From NCBI GenBank assembly GCA_023426265.1, contig JAFABA010000073.1:1-16960 (forward strand): DNA of 16,960 bases, read 5' to 3'. The notes under the pieces were generated by a model. The model ran no database searches and was not told where the DNA came from. It worked only from the letters and a program-made list of their open reading frames with translations. The DNA comes from Bacillota bacterium. Lineage in GTDB: Bacteria; Bacillota; Clostridia; Christensenellales; CAG-138. Shown here one piece after another: positions 7,414 to 13,840 of the stretch. Positions within the stretch are counted from its first letter, which is position 1. Every line of letters begins with the position of its first letter. The translations under genes and the position numbers were made by a program.

Positions 7414-8457
7414 ATGAAGCAGCTTCAAAGAGGCGTATGCCTGGTTCTTGCATTGCTGTGCGCATTGAGTTTTGGCGGCTGCAACAATAAGACCGAGCCG
7501 GTGAAGGGGCCCGACGCGGACGAAGGCATCGTCATCGGGTTTTCCATGGCGACGCTTTTGGAGGACCGGTGGATCAGGGACCGGGATATCTTTCTCGCAA
7601 AAGCCAAGCAGGAAGGCGTCGAGGTCATCGTCAAAAACGCAAATAAGGATTCCGATCTCCAGTACGAGCAGGTGCTCGATATGCTCAAGCAGGGAATCGA
7701 CGTGCTGGTGCTGGCCCCGAACGACAGCAAGAAGGAGGTCCGTTGCGTGGAGGCCGCCAAGCAGCAGGGTGTACCCGTCATTTCCTATGACAGGCTGGTG
7801 GAAGGTGCAAATGTAGACGTGTATGTCTCATTCGACCATAACCAGGTCGGCGTGCTGATGGGGGAAGCCTTGCTTGCGCGCGTACCCAAAGGCGGGTATG
7901 TGATCATCAACGGCTCGCCCAACGACTATAATTCCACCATGATCCGGGAAGGGCTCGCGAGCGTGCTGGACCCGCATATTGAAAGATCTGAAATCAGCCT
8001 GGTAGCGGAAACCTGGGTGGATGGCTGGGTGCGCGAGACCGCCTACTCCTTTGCGCAGGAAACGCTCAAGAAGCAGGGGAAAGAGATTGACGCCATCGTC
8101 TGCGGCAACGATTCGCTCGCCTGGGGCGTGATCGACGCGCTTTCCGAAGTGCAGCGCACAGGAGAGGTTTCGGTCGTGGGCATGGATGCGGACCTTGTGG
8201 CCTGCCGCCGCATCGTGCAGGGGCAGCAACTGATGACGGTGTATAAGCCCATTCGGGCTCTGGTGGAGGCTACGCTCGAGGTCGCGGGCAAGCTCGTCCG
8301 CAAGGAACCCGTGGAGGCGGAGCGCACCATAAACAACGGCGCGTATGACGTCCCGTTTATCGCCATCGGCGTGCAGGCGGTCACAAAAGACAATATGGAA
8401 CAGACCGTAATCGCGGGCGGGTTTCATCTGCGGGAGGAAATCTACCGCAGCGAATAA
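7414..8457 (+). CDS. xylF: XylF-like D-xylose-type substrate-binding lipoprotein
   Basis: 347 aa. A lipoprotein signal ends at C23 (FGGC), so the mature protein is tethered to the outer face of the membrane. It follows E. coli XylF closely at the ligand-contact blocks: DRWIRDRDIF (51-60), YDR (125-127), SPND (168-171), WVDGW (201-205), GND (231-233), GMDADL (256-261) and MTVYKPI (274-280), plus a C-terminal NNGAYDVP block. That supports D-xylose or a close relative as ligand. It lies 178 bases after the response regulator and is followed by a strong terminator. No xylG/xylH genes follow it, so it must use an ATPase and permease from elsewhere, possibly MmsAB at 12299-15045. The ATG is set by GGAAGGAGGGGG four bases upstream. 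The symbol rests on family similarity only. Confidence 0.87.
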   Translation: MKQLQRGVCLVLALLCALSFGGCNNKTEPVKGPDADEGIVIGFSMATLLEDRWIRDRDIFLAKAKQEGVEVIVKNANKDSDLQYEQVLDMLKQGIDVLVLAPNDSKKEVRCVEAAKQQGVPVISYDRLVEGANVDVYVSFDHNQVGVLMGEALLARVPKGGYVIINGSPNDYNSTMIREGLASVLDPHIERSEISLVAETWVDGWVRETAYSFAQETLKKQGKEIDAIVCGNDSLAWGVIDALSEVQRTGEVSVVGMDADLVACRRIVQGQQLMTVYKPIRALVEATLEVAGKLVRKEPVEAERTINNGAYDVPFIAIGVQAVTKDNMEQTVIAGGFHLREEIYRSE

Positions 8458-8483
8458 GTGAGCAGAAAGACAGATATGAGTGA

Positions 8484-8522
8484 AGCGGCAGAAGCGGGGA
8501 TTTGGCTTCTGCTGCTTTTTAT
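8484..8522 (+). terminator. Strong rho-independent terminator after the XylF-like gene
   Basis: AGCGGCAGAAGC (8484-8495) pairs with GCTTCTGCTGCT (8505-8516), 12 pairs with one G-T wobble, followed by TTTTATT. The T-run overlaps the stop codon of the convergent HxlR gene. The minus strand lacks a T-run after the stem, so it works mainly in the plus direction. It separates the sugar-sensing operon from the next genes. Confidence 0.9.
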
Positions 8523-8869
8523 TCCAGGCTGATGCGCTCAACGGCCGGCTGATAGTTTTCTTTGCCCCAGTCATACAGCGTTCCTAAAACAGGCAATAGT
8601 GTAAGGCCTCTTTCGGTAAGAGAATATTCCACCTTGGGTGGTATCTGGGGATATTCTTTGCGTTCAATAATCCCTTCATTTTCAAGGTCTTTGAGCTGCA
8701 TGCTCAGCATCTTGTGGGTAATGCCGCGGATGGTGCGCTTGAGCTCCCCGTAGCGGCGTGTTTTACCTGTCATCAGATGATACAAAATCAAGAGCTTCCA
8801 CTTGCCGCCGATGACGCCGATGGTGTACTCAATCGGGCAAACATGTCCATCATAGATATCCGGCTGCAT
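8519..8869 (-). CDS. HxlR-family transcriptional regulator
   Basis: 116 aa, usual for this winged-helix family. Core: CPIEYTIGVIGGKWKLLILYHL (about 11-32), the recognition region RYGELKRTIRGITHKMLSMQLKDLE, and the wing ERKEYPQIPPKVEYSLTERG. C11 just before the first helix is the position of the redox-sensing cysteine in HxlR relatives such as YodB and HypR, so an electrophile or redox sensor is plausible (inference). It is divergent from the flavodoxin/ferredoxin gene, and a palindrome in the shared gap is the likely operator for both. ATG 8869 is chosen because AAGGAG lies 9 bases upstream; in-frame upstream codons would cross the operator. Confidence 0.9.
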   Translation of the reverse strand: MQPDIYDGHVCPIEYTIGVIGGKWKLLILYHLMTGKTRRYGELKRTIRGITHKMLSMQLKDLENEGIIERKEYPQIPPKVEYSLTERGLTLLPVLGTLYDWGKENYQPAVERISLE

Positions 8870-8921
8870 TGGCTTGCTCTCCTTTTTTATAGTAGATAGC
8901 AAATTTGTGCGTACTTTTCTG

Positions 8922-8939
8922 ATACCAATAATTTGGTAT
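8922..8939. promoter_or_regulatory. Palindromic operator candidate for the HxlR regulator
   Basis: ATACCAA (8922-8928) and TTGGTAT (8933-8939) form a perfect inverted repeat with a TAAT centre, in the 120-base gap between the divergent HxlR and flavodoxin genes. Flanking segments TGCGTACTT (8909-8917) and AAGTAtatACGCA (8943-8955) form a looser outer repeat. TATATA at 8946-8951 could be the -10 of the plus-strand gene, which would put the palindrome over its -35 region. Confidence 0.65.
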
Positions 8940-8989
8940 TGTAAGTATATACGCATCAGGAAAAGTTGTAAACATAAGGAGAGGCGAAC

Positions 8990-9760
8990 ATGGAAACCAT
9001 CATTTATTACTTTACAGGGACGGGGAATTCTCTGCAAATTGCAAAGGAATTGGCGCTGCTTTTGCCGCATGCCGAACTTGTGGCAGTGACGCAATCAACA
9101 ACAATGGATTTTTCTGCGGATCGCATCGGCTTTGTATTTCCGGTGTATCTTTGGGGAGTACCCGAGTTGCTATTGCGCAAAATGAAAGAAGTAAAAGCAG
9201 GAGAAAGCACATATTTTTTTGCGGTCGCGACCTATAAATCGCAGATGGGCAATGCGCTGGGCCAGCTTGCAAAAGCAATGGATCGGTGCGGGCTTTCTCT
9301 ATCGGCGAGTTTTGGGGTGGAGATGCCGGGAAACAACATTATTTATTACGACGTCGAACCTATGGCGGTACAGGATGAAAAACGAAAGGCTTCTTTGAGC
9401 AGGCTTGCGCAAATTGCCCAGGCGGTAAAAGAAAAACGTGCGGGGACTGTCAGCGCCGGATTTGTGGATAAGTACTTTAAAACAGGAATGCTGAACCCGA
9501 TCATCAGCCGTACATTTCATGGCAGTGATAAGAATTTCCGGGCACAGCCGGATTGCACGGGGTGTGGAGTATGTGCAAATGTATGTCCGGTAAAAAACAT
9601 TATAATGAAGGAAGCGCTGCCCGCATGGCAGGGCCATTGCCAGCAGTGTCTGGCATGTATCAGCGTATGTCCCCAAAAGGCAATACAATATGGCCAAATG
9701 ACGCTGAACAGGGAACGCTATCTTAATCCGACAGTAACTCTCGAAGAGTTGTTTCGTTAA
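8990..9760 (+). CDS. EFR1-family flavodoxin/ferredoxin fusion protein
   Basis: 256 aa, cytoplasmic electron-transfer protein. The N-terminal flavodoxin-like domain has the FMN phosphate loop FTGTGNSLQIA (8-18). The C-terminal domain has two [4Fe-4S] ferredoxin motifs: C189, C192, C195, C199 (CTGCGVCANVCP) and C217, C220, C223, C227 (CQQCLACISVCP). This composition is that of the EFR1-family ferredoxins common in anaerobic Firmicutes; partner enzymes are generally unknown. It starts at ATG 8990 with AAGGAG 8 bases upstream and ends before a perfect 13-bp hairpin. Divergence from an HxlR regulator suggests induction by a redox or electrophile signal. Base composition is more AT-rich than in the sugar genes around it. 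Confidence 0.9.
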   Translation: METIIYYFTGTGNSLQIAKELALLLPHAELVAVTQSTTMDFSADRIGFVFPVYLWGVPELLLRKMKEVKAGESTYFFAVATYKSQMGNALGQLAKAMDRCGLSLSASFGVEMPGNNIIYYDVEPMAVQDEKRKASLSRLAQIAQAVKEKRAGTVSAGFVDKYFKTGMLNPIISRTFHGSDKNFRAQPDCTGCGVCANVCPVKNIIMKEALPAWQGHCQQCLACISVCPQKAIQYGQMTLNRERYLNPTVTLEELFR

Positions 9761-9767
9761 GGTCGGT

Positions 9768-9797
9768 GTAAAAAGCGGAGGATGCTCCGCTTTTTAC
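9768..9797. terminator. Bidirectional rho-independent terminator
   Basis: GTAAAAAGCGGAG (9768-9780) pairs perfectly with CTCCGCTTTTTAC (9785-9797) around GATG, with A-run and T-run built into the stem. It sits between the convergent flavodoxin gene (stop 9760) and GIY-YIG gene (stop 9859), so it can serve both strands. Confidence 0.92.
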
Positions 9798-9858
9798 GTT
9801 CCGCGTTAACACCCCCCGCAAACATACATTTGCCTATCGATAGCCGACGCCACCCGTT

Positions 9859-10236
9859 TCATCGTTCATCCTTTTCGGGCTCCGCCCGCTTGCCGTAGAA
9901 CATATAGCCGTCCTGTAAAAGCCTGTCTTCCCAGATCATCTGCAGCAGCGCAAGCTCTTCCGAATAGTCCGTTTTTGTTTCGTCCTTGTCATAGGGCAAA
10001 GTCTCGAGTATTTCCATTGTAAATTGCTCCTTCCCCAGCAGATTGTAATCCTGCTGCAGCGCGCGGTAGGGATGGGAGTTGGAGTTTAAGCGCGCCTTTG
10101 CGCCGTTCATCACGCCCCGCAGATCCGGTGTCGCCTGTAAATGGCACCGCTTATTTTTCAGGCAGCGGATGATGAATATGCCCATCTCCGGCTTTGCCAG
10201 CTTATATTGCTGCTTTAATTCCTTTCTTCTGTCCAT
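9859..10236 (-). CDS. GIY-YIG nuclease-like protein with degenerate motif
   Basis: 125 aa. It resembles the small Firmicute GIY-YIG-like proteins: the N-terminus MDRRKELKQQYKLAKPEMG leads into GIFII (19-23) in place of GIY. The second half of the motif reads CHLQ (31-34) in place of YIG. The middle part (SHPYRALQQDYNLLGKEQF, 54-72) and the acidic stretch KDETKTDYSEEL (84-95) match the family. Because both signature tripeptides are altered, nuclease activity is uncertain. It overlaps the end of the DUF2087 gene by 22 bases, indicating one transcript and coupled translation. ATG 10236 is preceded by GAGGGGG; longer frames upstream lie within the DUF2087 coding sequence. Confidence 0.78.
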   Translation of the reverse strand: MDRRKELKQQYKLAKPEMGIFIIRCLKNKRCHLQATPDLRGVMNGAKARLNSNSHPYRALQQDYNLLGKEQFTMEILETLPYDKDETKTDYSEELALLQMIWEDRLLQDGYMFYGKRAEPEKDER

Positions 10237-10517
10237 GTTTCCCCCTCTTCCGGCTTTTCGCTCACCCAGTAGCGGCTGCCGTCCGGCACGCGGTCCATCA
10301 GGCCATAATCGATCAGGAGCCGCCGTAAAATAAAATAGTCTCCGAATGTGTGCCATGCGTCGATCACCACGTTGACCTCTTTTTCCGTATAAATCCGCCC
10401 CGTTTCAAATTTTCCGGCAAGGTACTCTAAAACCGGAACTTTAGTCCGGTTGGGGACGGGAATTTGTTTGATTCTGCCGTCGCCGTCCAGAAAAACGGCG
10501 ATGTTTTTCGCTGCCAT
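10215..10517 (-). CDS. DUF2087 domain protein
   Basis: 100 aa, nearly all one DUF2087 domain: KQIPVPNRTKVPVLEYLAGKFETGRIYTEKEVN, then the helix ending in DYFILRRLLIDYGLMDR and the closing GSRYWVSE. In other bacteria this domain is often joined to an ArsR- or MarR-like helix-turn-helix; here no such domain is present, so it is the stand-alone form. Its biochemical role is not known. It is the first gene of a two-gene operon with the GIY-YIG-like gene, has a near-consensus promoter with a palindrome at the transcription start, and uses an ATG with AAGGTGA upstream. Confidence 0.82.
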   Translation of the reverse strand: MAAKNIAVFLDGDGRIKQIPVPNRTKVPVLEYLAGKFETGRIYTEKEVNVVIDAWHTFGDYFILRRLLIDYGLMDRVPDGSRYWVSEKPEEGETWTEERN

Positions 10518-10537
10518 AGGTTCACCTTCTTTGCATA

Positions 10538-10560
10538 TTAGTAAATTAGTAATTTACTAA
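10538..10560 (-). promoter_or_regulatory. Palindromic operator candidate at the DUF2087 promoter
   Basis: TTAGTAAAT (10538-10546) and ATTTACTAA (10552-10560) are perfect 9-base arms around TAGTA. The repeat lies directly downstream of the -10 box, over the expected transcription start and early leader, which is a classic repressor position. The regulator is not encoded beside it in an obvious form. Confidence 0.7.
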
Positions 10561-10563
10561 ATG

Positions 10564-10592
10564 ATAATAGGCGTATTTTGCCCTTTTGTCAA
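10564..10592 (-). promoter_or_regulatory. Near-consensus promoter of the DUF2087 operon
   Basis: Minus strand: perfect TTGACA (10592-10587), a 17-base spacer and TATTAT (10569-10564). It is one of the best sigma-A-type matches in the window and is coupled to the downstream palindrome, so it is probably strong and repressed. Confidence 0.8.
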
Positions 10593-10668
10593 CCTGTTTT
10601 TAGCAGGAAAATATCATCCGGAGCAAACGGAGGCGGAACAGCAAAATATTGCGCAAAATTTTCCAAAT

Positions 10669-10724
10669 GGGCAAGAAAGGATAGCGCGCTTCGGGTGAAA
10701 AAGGACAGGGACAATATATTGACA
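10669..10724 (+). promoter_or_regulatory. Possible activator-binding region before chvE
   Basis: Two imperfect direct repeats, GGGCAAGAAAGGATAG (10669-10684) and GGGTGAAAAAGGACAG (10693-10708), match at 12 of 16 positions and start 24 bases apart. They are followed by the palindrome CAATATATTG (10712-10721), which overlaps a perfect TTGACA (10719-10724) that has no good -10 at 17 bases. Tandem direct repeats next to a poor promoter fit binding by an AraC-type regulator such as that at 5670-7235; this is an inference. Confidence 0.35.
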
Positions 10725-10744
10725 CAACAGCGCAACTGCATGCA

Positions 10745-10773
10745 TTGAAGCACAGGGGCATACAAACTATGCT
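10745..10773 (+). promoter_or_regulatory. Possible promoter of chvE-mmsA-mmsB
   Basis: TTGAAG (10745-10750), a 17-base spacer and TATGCT (10768-10773). Transcription would begin near 10780, with a leader of about 75 bases that starts almost at a GC-rich hairpin. The TTGACA at 10719 is an alternative -35 for another start. Confidence 0.45.
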
Positions 10774-10789
10774 GGATATGTACCTGTCC

Positions 10790-10818
10790 GGGCGGTGCAA
10801 TGTTGCACTCTGCCGCCC
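10790..10818 (+). promoter_or_regulatory. Two-tier hairpin in the chvE leader
   Basis: GGGCGG (10790-10795) pairs with CCGCCC (10813-10818), and inside it TGCA (10796-10799) pairs with TGCA (10804-10807) with loop ATGT, leaving a 5-base 3' bulge CTCTG. No T-run follows. It stands 37 bases before the ATG and could stabilise the 5' end or regulate translation. The shape, though not the sequence, resembles the hairpin at 7351-7387. Confidence 0.5.
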
Positions 10819-10855
10819 GCGAAAAAGAACAAATCTTGAAAGGTGGTAACAGTCA

Positions 10856-12028
10856 ATGAAGAAAAGTATCGTACTTCTGCTCGTCGTGCTCATGAGCGTC
10901 GGCATGCTGTTCGGTTGCACAACGCAGCCCACTGCTCCCGCGCCCGAATCCCCTGCCACAGAAGCCCCTGTGGCAACCGAAGCACCCGCTCCCGCTGAAC
11001 AGCCCGAAGGCGCCGTGGACGTAGGCGTCGTTCTCCCCACCAAGGATGAACCCCGCTGGCTGCAGGATGAAACGAGCTTCCGTACCGTTATCGGCGAAAC
11101 GGATTACACCGTAGAAGTTCTCTTCAGCCAGGGCTCTTCCGCAACGGAAAAGACCAACGTTGAAACACTCATCAACAAGGGCATCAAAGCGCTCATCATC
11201 TGCCCGCAGGATGCCGCCGCAGCAGCCGCTACCGTGGATGCCGCGAACGAAGCCGGCGTGACCGTTATTTCCTACGACCGTCTTATCACCGACACGGATA
11301 AGCTCGATTACTATGTCACGTTCGACAGCATTGCGGTCGGCGAGGCGATGGGCCAGTACCTGGTAGACAACGCCAGCGGCACGGGCCTGCCCCTCTACCT
11401 GTATGCGGGCGCCGCGACGGACAACAACGCGTTCCTGTTCTTTGAAGGCGCATGGAACAAGCTGCAGCCCAAGATCGCGGACGGCACGTTCGTAATCAAG
11501 AACTCCTCCGAGGCGATTGCCCTGCAGGATAAGGCGACCCTGACCCGTGACGAAATGAGCAAGATCATTGGCCAGGTCACCACCAATTGGGACTTCAACG
11601 AAGCCAAGTCCAAGGCTGAATCCCATCTGACCGCCGCTGCCGCTGCCGATAAGGGCCAGTGCTTCATCCTGGCGCCCAACGACGGTACCGCCCGCTCCAT
11701 TGCGGACGTATTCGCGGCCGATAAGGACGTCACCGGTTACTTCATCACCGGTCAGGATGCCGAACAGGCTTCTGTGCAGTACATCATCGACGGCAAGCAG
11801 TCCATGACGGTGTTCAAGGATACCCGTACCTTAGCTAAGGACGCTATGGATATGGCCATCGCCATCATCAGCGGCCAGACCCCCACGACGGATGCTTCCT
11901 ACAACAACCTCGTCAAGGACGTTCCCGCGAAGCAGACCCCTGTTGTGGTTGTGACCAAGGACAACGTCAAGCCCGCGCTGATCGACACCGGCTACTATGA
12001 CGCTTCTAAGTTCACCGGCCTCAACTAA
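10856..12028 (+). CDS. chvE: ChvE-type multiple-monosaccharide-binding lipoprotein
   Basis: 390 aa. The lipoprotein signal ends at C21 (LFGC), followed by a Pro/Ala/Glu-rich linker (about 25-52) that lifts the binding domain off the membrane. Blocks match Agrobacterium ChvE rather than XylF: RW (67-68), YDR (140-142), TDNNAFLFFEGAW (188-200), NWDFNEAK (244-251), APNDG (273-277), GQDAE (299-303) and TVFKDTRTLAK (318-328), then a Tyr-rich C-terminus. ChvE binds several aldoses, including arabinose, galactose, glucose and xylose, so a broad specificity is expected. It is the first gene of the importer operon, with AAAGGTGGT before the ATG. It ends 270 bases before mmsA, with a strong hairpin between them that may set a higher level of the binding protein. 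Confidence 0.92.
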   Translation: MKKSIVLLLVVLMSVGMLFGCTTQPTAPAPESPATEAPVATEAPAPAEQPEGAVDVGVVLPTKDEPRWLQDETSFRTVIGETDYTVEVLFSQGSSATEKTNVETLINKGIKALIICPQDAAAAAATVDAANEAGVTVISYDRLITDTDKLDYYVTFDSIAVGEAMGQYLVDNASGTGLPLYLYAGAATDNNAFLFFEGAWNKLQPKIADGTFVIKNSSEAIALQDKATLTRDEMSKIIGQVTTNWDFNEAKSKAESHLTAAAAADKGQCFILAPNDGTARSIADVFAADKDVTGYFITGQDAEQASVQYIIDGKQSMTVFKDTRTLAKDAMDMAIAIISGQTPTTDASYNNLVKDVPAKQTPVVVVTKDNVKPALIDTGYYDASKFTGLN

Positions 12029-12050
12029 ACCCCATTGTAACCTTCCATAA

Positions 12051-12093
12051 ACAACATCCTGACCGGCTCATTTTATGGGCCGGTCAGGGTTGT
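12051..12093 (+). terminator. Intercistronic hairpin between chvE and mmsA
   Basis: CCTGACCGGC (12058-12067) pairs perfectly with GCCGGTCAGG (12079-12088), and ACAAC (12051-12055) with GTTGT (12089-12093) across a 2-base bulge, 15 pairs in all. The bases after it (GAAATAAGATAG) give no T-run, so it is not a standard terminator. It starts 22 bases after the chvE stop. Likely roles are 3'-end protection of the chvE message or partial attenuation before mmsA. Confidence 0.55.
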
Positions 12094-12298
12094 GAAATAA
12101 GATAGCTGTACCAAATTTCCACGCAATCCATTTTAAGGTTTTTTCAGCAGCCTGAACGTATCCCATCCCGGTTGACGCCGCGGCATCTCCTATTTCTTTT
12201 GCAGCCTGTGCGGGGATGCGCGCTTTGACCCATTGAAACGTTTATCATGCAGTACCTGCATGTTGCCTTTTGCAGTCTTGAAGAAAAGAGGTGCTCTC
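12094..12298 (+). promoter_or_regulatory. mmsA leader with palindromes
   Basis: This 205-base gap has no gene that I can support. It holds AAACGTTT (12236-12243), the core often seen in LacI-family operators, within TTGAAACGTTTATCA. Immediately after come CATGCAG (12246-12252) and CTGCATG (12256-12262), a perfect 7-base inverted repeat with loop TAC. It does not match the catabolite-repression cre consensus, because the central CG is shifted by one base. No convincing internal promoter is seen. Confidence 0.3.
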
Positions 12299-13840
12299 TT
12301 GAACGACATTCTTTTGGAAATGCGCGGGATCACCAAGCAATTTCCGGGCGTCAAGGCGCTCGACCGCGTCAACTTCAAAGTGAAGCGCGGGGAGATCCAC
12401 TGTCTCGTCGGCGAAAACGGGGCTGGGAAATCCACATTGATGAAGGTGCTTTCCGGCGTTTACCCCCACGGTACCTATGAGGGGGATATCGTATACGAGG
12501 GGAAGGAGCAGCGCTTTAAGCACATTGCGGACAGCGAAGCGGCGGGCATCGCCATCATCTATCAGGAGCTTGCGCTCATCCCCGAGCTTTCGGTTTACGA
12601 AAACATATTCTTCGGTCACGAGATCATGAAGGGCAGCGTCATCGATTGGTCCGAAACCATCGTGCGCGCCAAAAAGATGCTCGAACGCGTGCAACTGTAC
12701 GTCAACCCTGCCGTTAAGGTCAAGGATCTTGGCGTAGGCAGCCAGCAGTTGGTGGAAATCGCCAAGGCGCTTTCCAAAAACGTGAAGCTGCTGATACTGG
12801 ACGAACCCACCGCCGCGCTCAACGAGGACGGCAGCCAGAACCTTTTAAACCTCCTGAGACAGCTAAAGACGCAGGGCGTCACCTGCATCATGATCTCCCA
12901 TAAGCTTAAGGAGGTCGTCTCCATAGCGGATACCATTACCGTACTGCGGGATGGCAAAACCATCACTTCCCTGGACGCCATGGAACGGCAGGTGACGGAG
13001 CATGAGATTATCCGCCACATGGTTGGGCGCGAGATCGAAAGCATCTACCCCAAGCGCGATGTACACCCGGGGAAAGAGGTCGCATTCGAAATCCGCAACT
13101 GGACGGTCTATGACCCTGTGCGAGACCGGGAGATTTTGCATGACGTCAACCTCAAGGTTCATAAGGGCGAAATCGTGGGCCTCGCGGGTTTATTGGGCGC
13201 GGGCCGCACGGAGCTTGCCATGAGCGTGTTCGGCAATATGCCGGGTTACCACATCACGGGCGGCGAGCTGTTTATGAACGGCAAACGCGTGCGCTTCAGG
13301 CACCCGGCGGACGCCGTGAAGGACGGGCTCTCCTATGTGACTGAGGACCGCAAAGGCAACGGCCTTGTGCTGATACAGGATATCAAGTACAACATCACCA
13401 TCGCGGGTATCGCCAAGCTGGTGGAGGGCCTTAAAGTCAACGAAAACGAAGAGGTCCGCGTCGCCAACAGGTACAAGGAGACTTTGAATATCAAGACGCC
13501 TTCCGTACAGCAGAAGGTGAACAACCTTTCGGGCGGCAACCAGCAGAAGGTGTCCGTCGCCAAATGGCTCTTTACCGAGCCCAAGGTGCTGATATTGGAT
13601 GAACCCACCCGCGGCATCGACGTCGGCGCCAAGTTTGAAATTTACAGCATTATGAACCGCCTCGTGGAACAGGGGATGAGTATCATCATGATCTCGTCGG
13701 AGCTACTTGAAATATTGGGCATGAGCGACAGGCTCTATGTCATGTCCGAGGGCAGCATCACGGGGGAAATGAAAACGTACGAGGCTACGGAGCAGGCCGT
13801 TATGGCCATGGCAACCAAGACAGGGGAGGAGTCCGCATGA
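12299..13840 (+). CDS. mmsA: Multiple-monosaccharide ABC importer, ATP-binding protein
   Basis: 513 aa with two ATPase domains in tandem, the usual RbsA/XylG/GguA build, acting on the cytoplasmic side to power uptake. First domain: Walker A GENGAGKST (38-46), Q-loop YQE (88-90), a degenerate signature VGSQQ (146-150), Walker B LILDEP (165-170), switch H201. Second domain: degenerate Walker A GAGRT (300-304, Lys replaced by Arg as is normal in this family), canonical signature LSGGNQQKV (410-418), Walker B LILDEPTRG (431-439). The opening LLEMRGITKQFPGVKAL and the GTYEGDIVYEG block point to the MmsA/GguA subgroup. I choose a TTG start at 12299: GAGGTG lies 5 bases upstream and the N-terminus then matches the family. 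An ATG at 12233 would add 22 residues with no ribosome site. It overlaps mmsB by 4 bases. Confidence 0.93.
   Translation: MNDILLEMRGITKQFPGVKALDRVNFKVKRGEIHCLVGENGAGKSTLMKVLSGVYPHGTYEGDIVYEGKEQRFKHIADSEAAGIAIIYQELALIPELSVYENIFFGHEIMKGSVIDWSETIVRAKKMLERVQLYVNPAVKVKDLGVGSQQLVEIAKALSKNVKLLILDEPTAALNEDGSQNLLNLLRQLKTQGVTCIMISHKLKEVVSIADTITVLRDGKTITSLDAMERQVTEHEIIRHMVGREIESIYPKRDVHPGKEVAFEIRNWTVYDPVRDREILHDVNLKVHKGEIVGLAGLLGAGRTELAMSVFGNMPGYHITGGELFMNGKRVRFRHPADAVKDGLSYVTEDRKGNGLVLIQDIKYNITIAGIAKLVEGLKVNENEEVRVANRYKETLNIKTPSVQQKVNNLSGGNQQKVSVAKWLFTEPKVLILDEPTRGIDVGAKFEIYSIMNRLVEQGMSIIMISSELLEILGMSDRLYVMSEGSITGEMKTYEATEQAVMAMATKTGEESA

Noticed and set aside
7828..8574. 248-codon minus-strand open frame opposite the XylF-like gene
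   Set aside because: It runs through the terminator and into the HxlR gene, and the plus strand has clear XylF motifs.
10853..11626. 257-codon minus-strand open frame opposite chvE
   Set aside because: It is an artefact of GC-rich codons in chvE. The plus strand encodes an unmistakable ChvE-type protein with signal and ligand blocks.
12234..12247. Possible cre (CcpA) site TGAAACGTTTATCA
   Set aside because: The central CG required by the consensus is displaced by one base, so I only list the AAACGTTT core as a weak LacI-type candidate.
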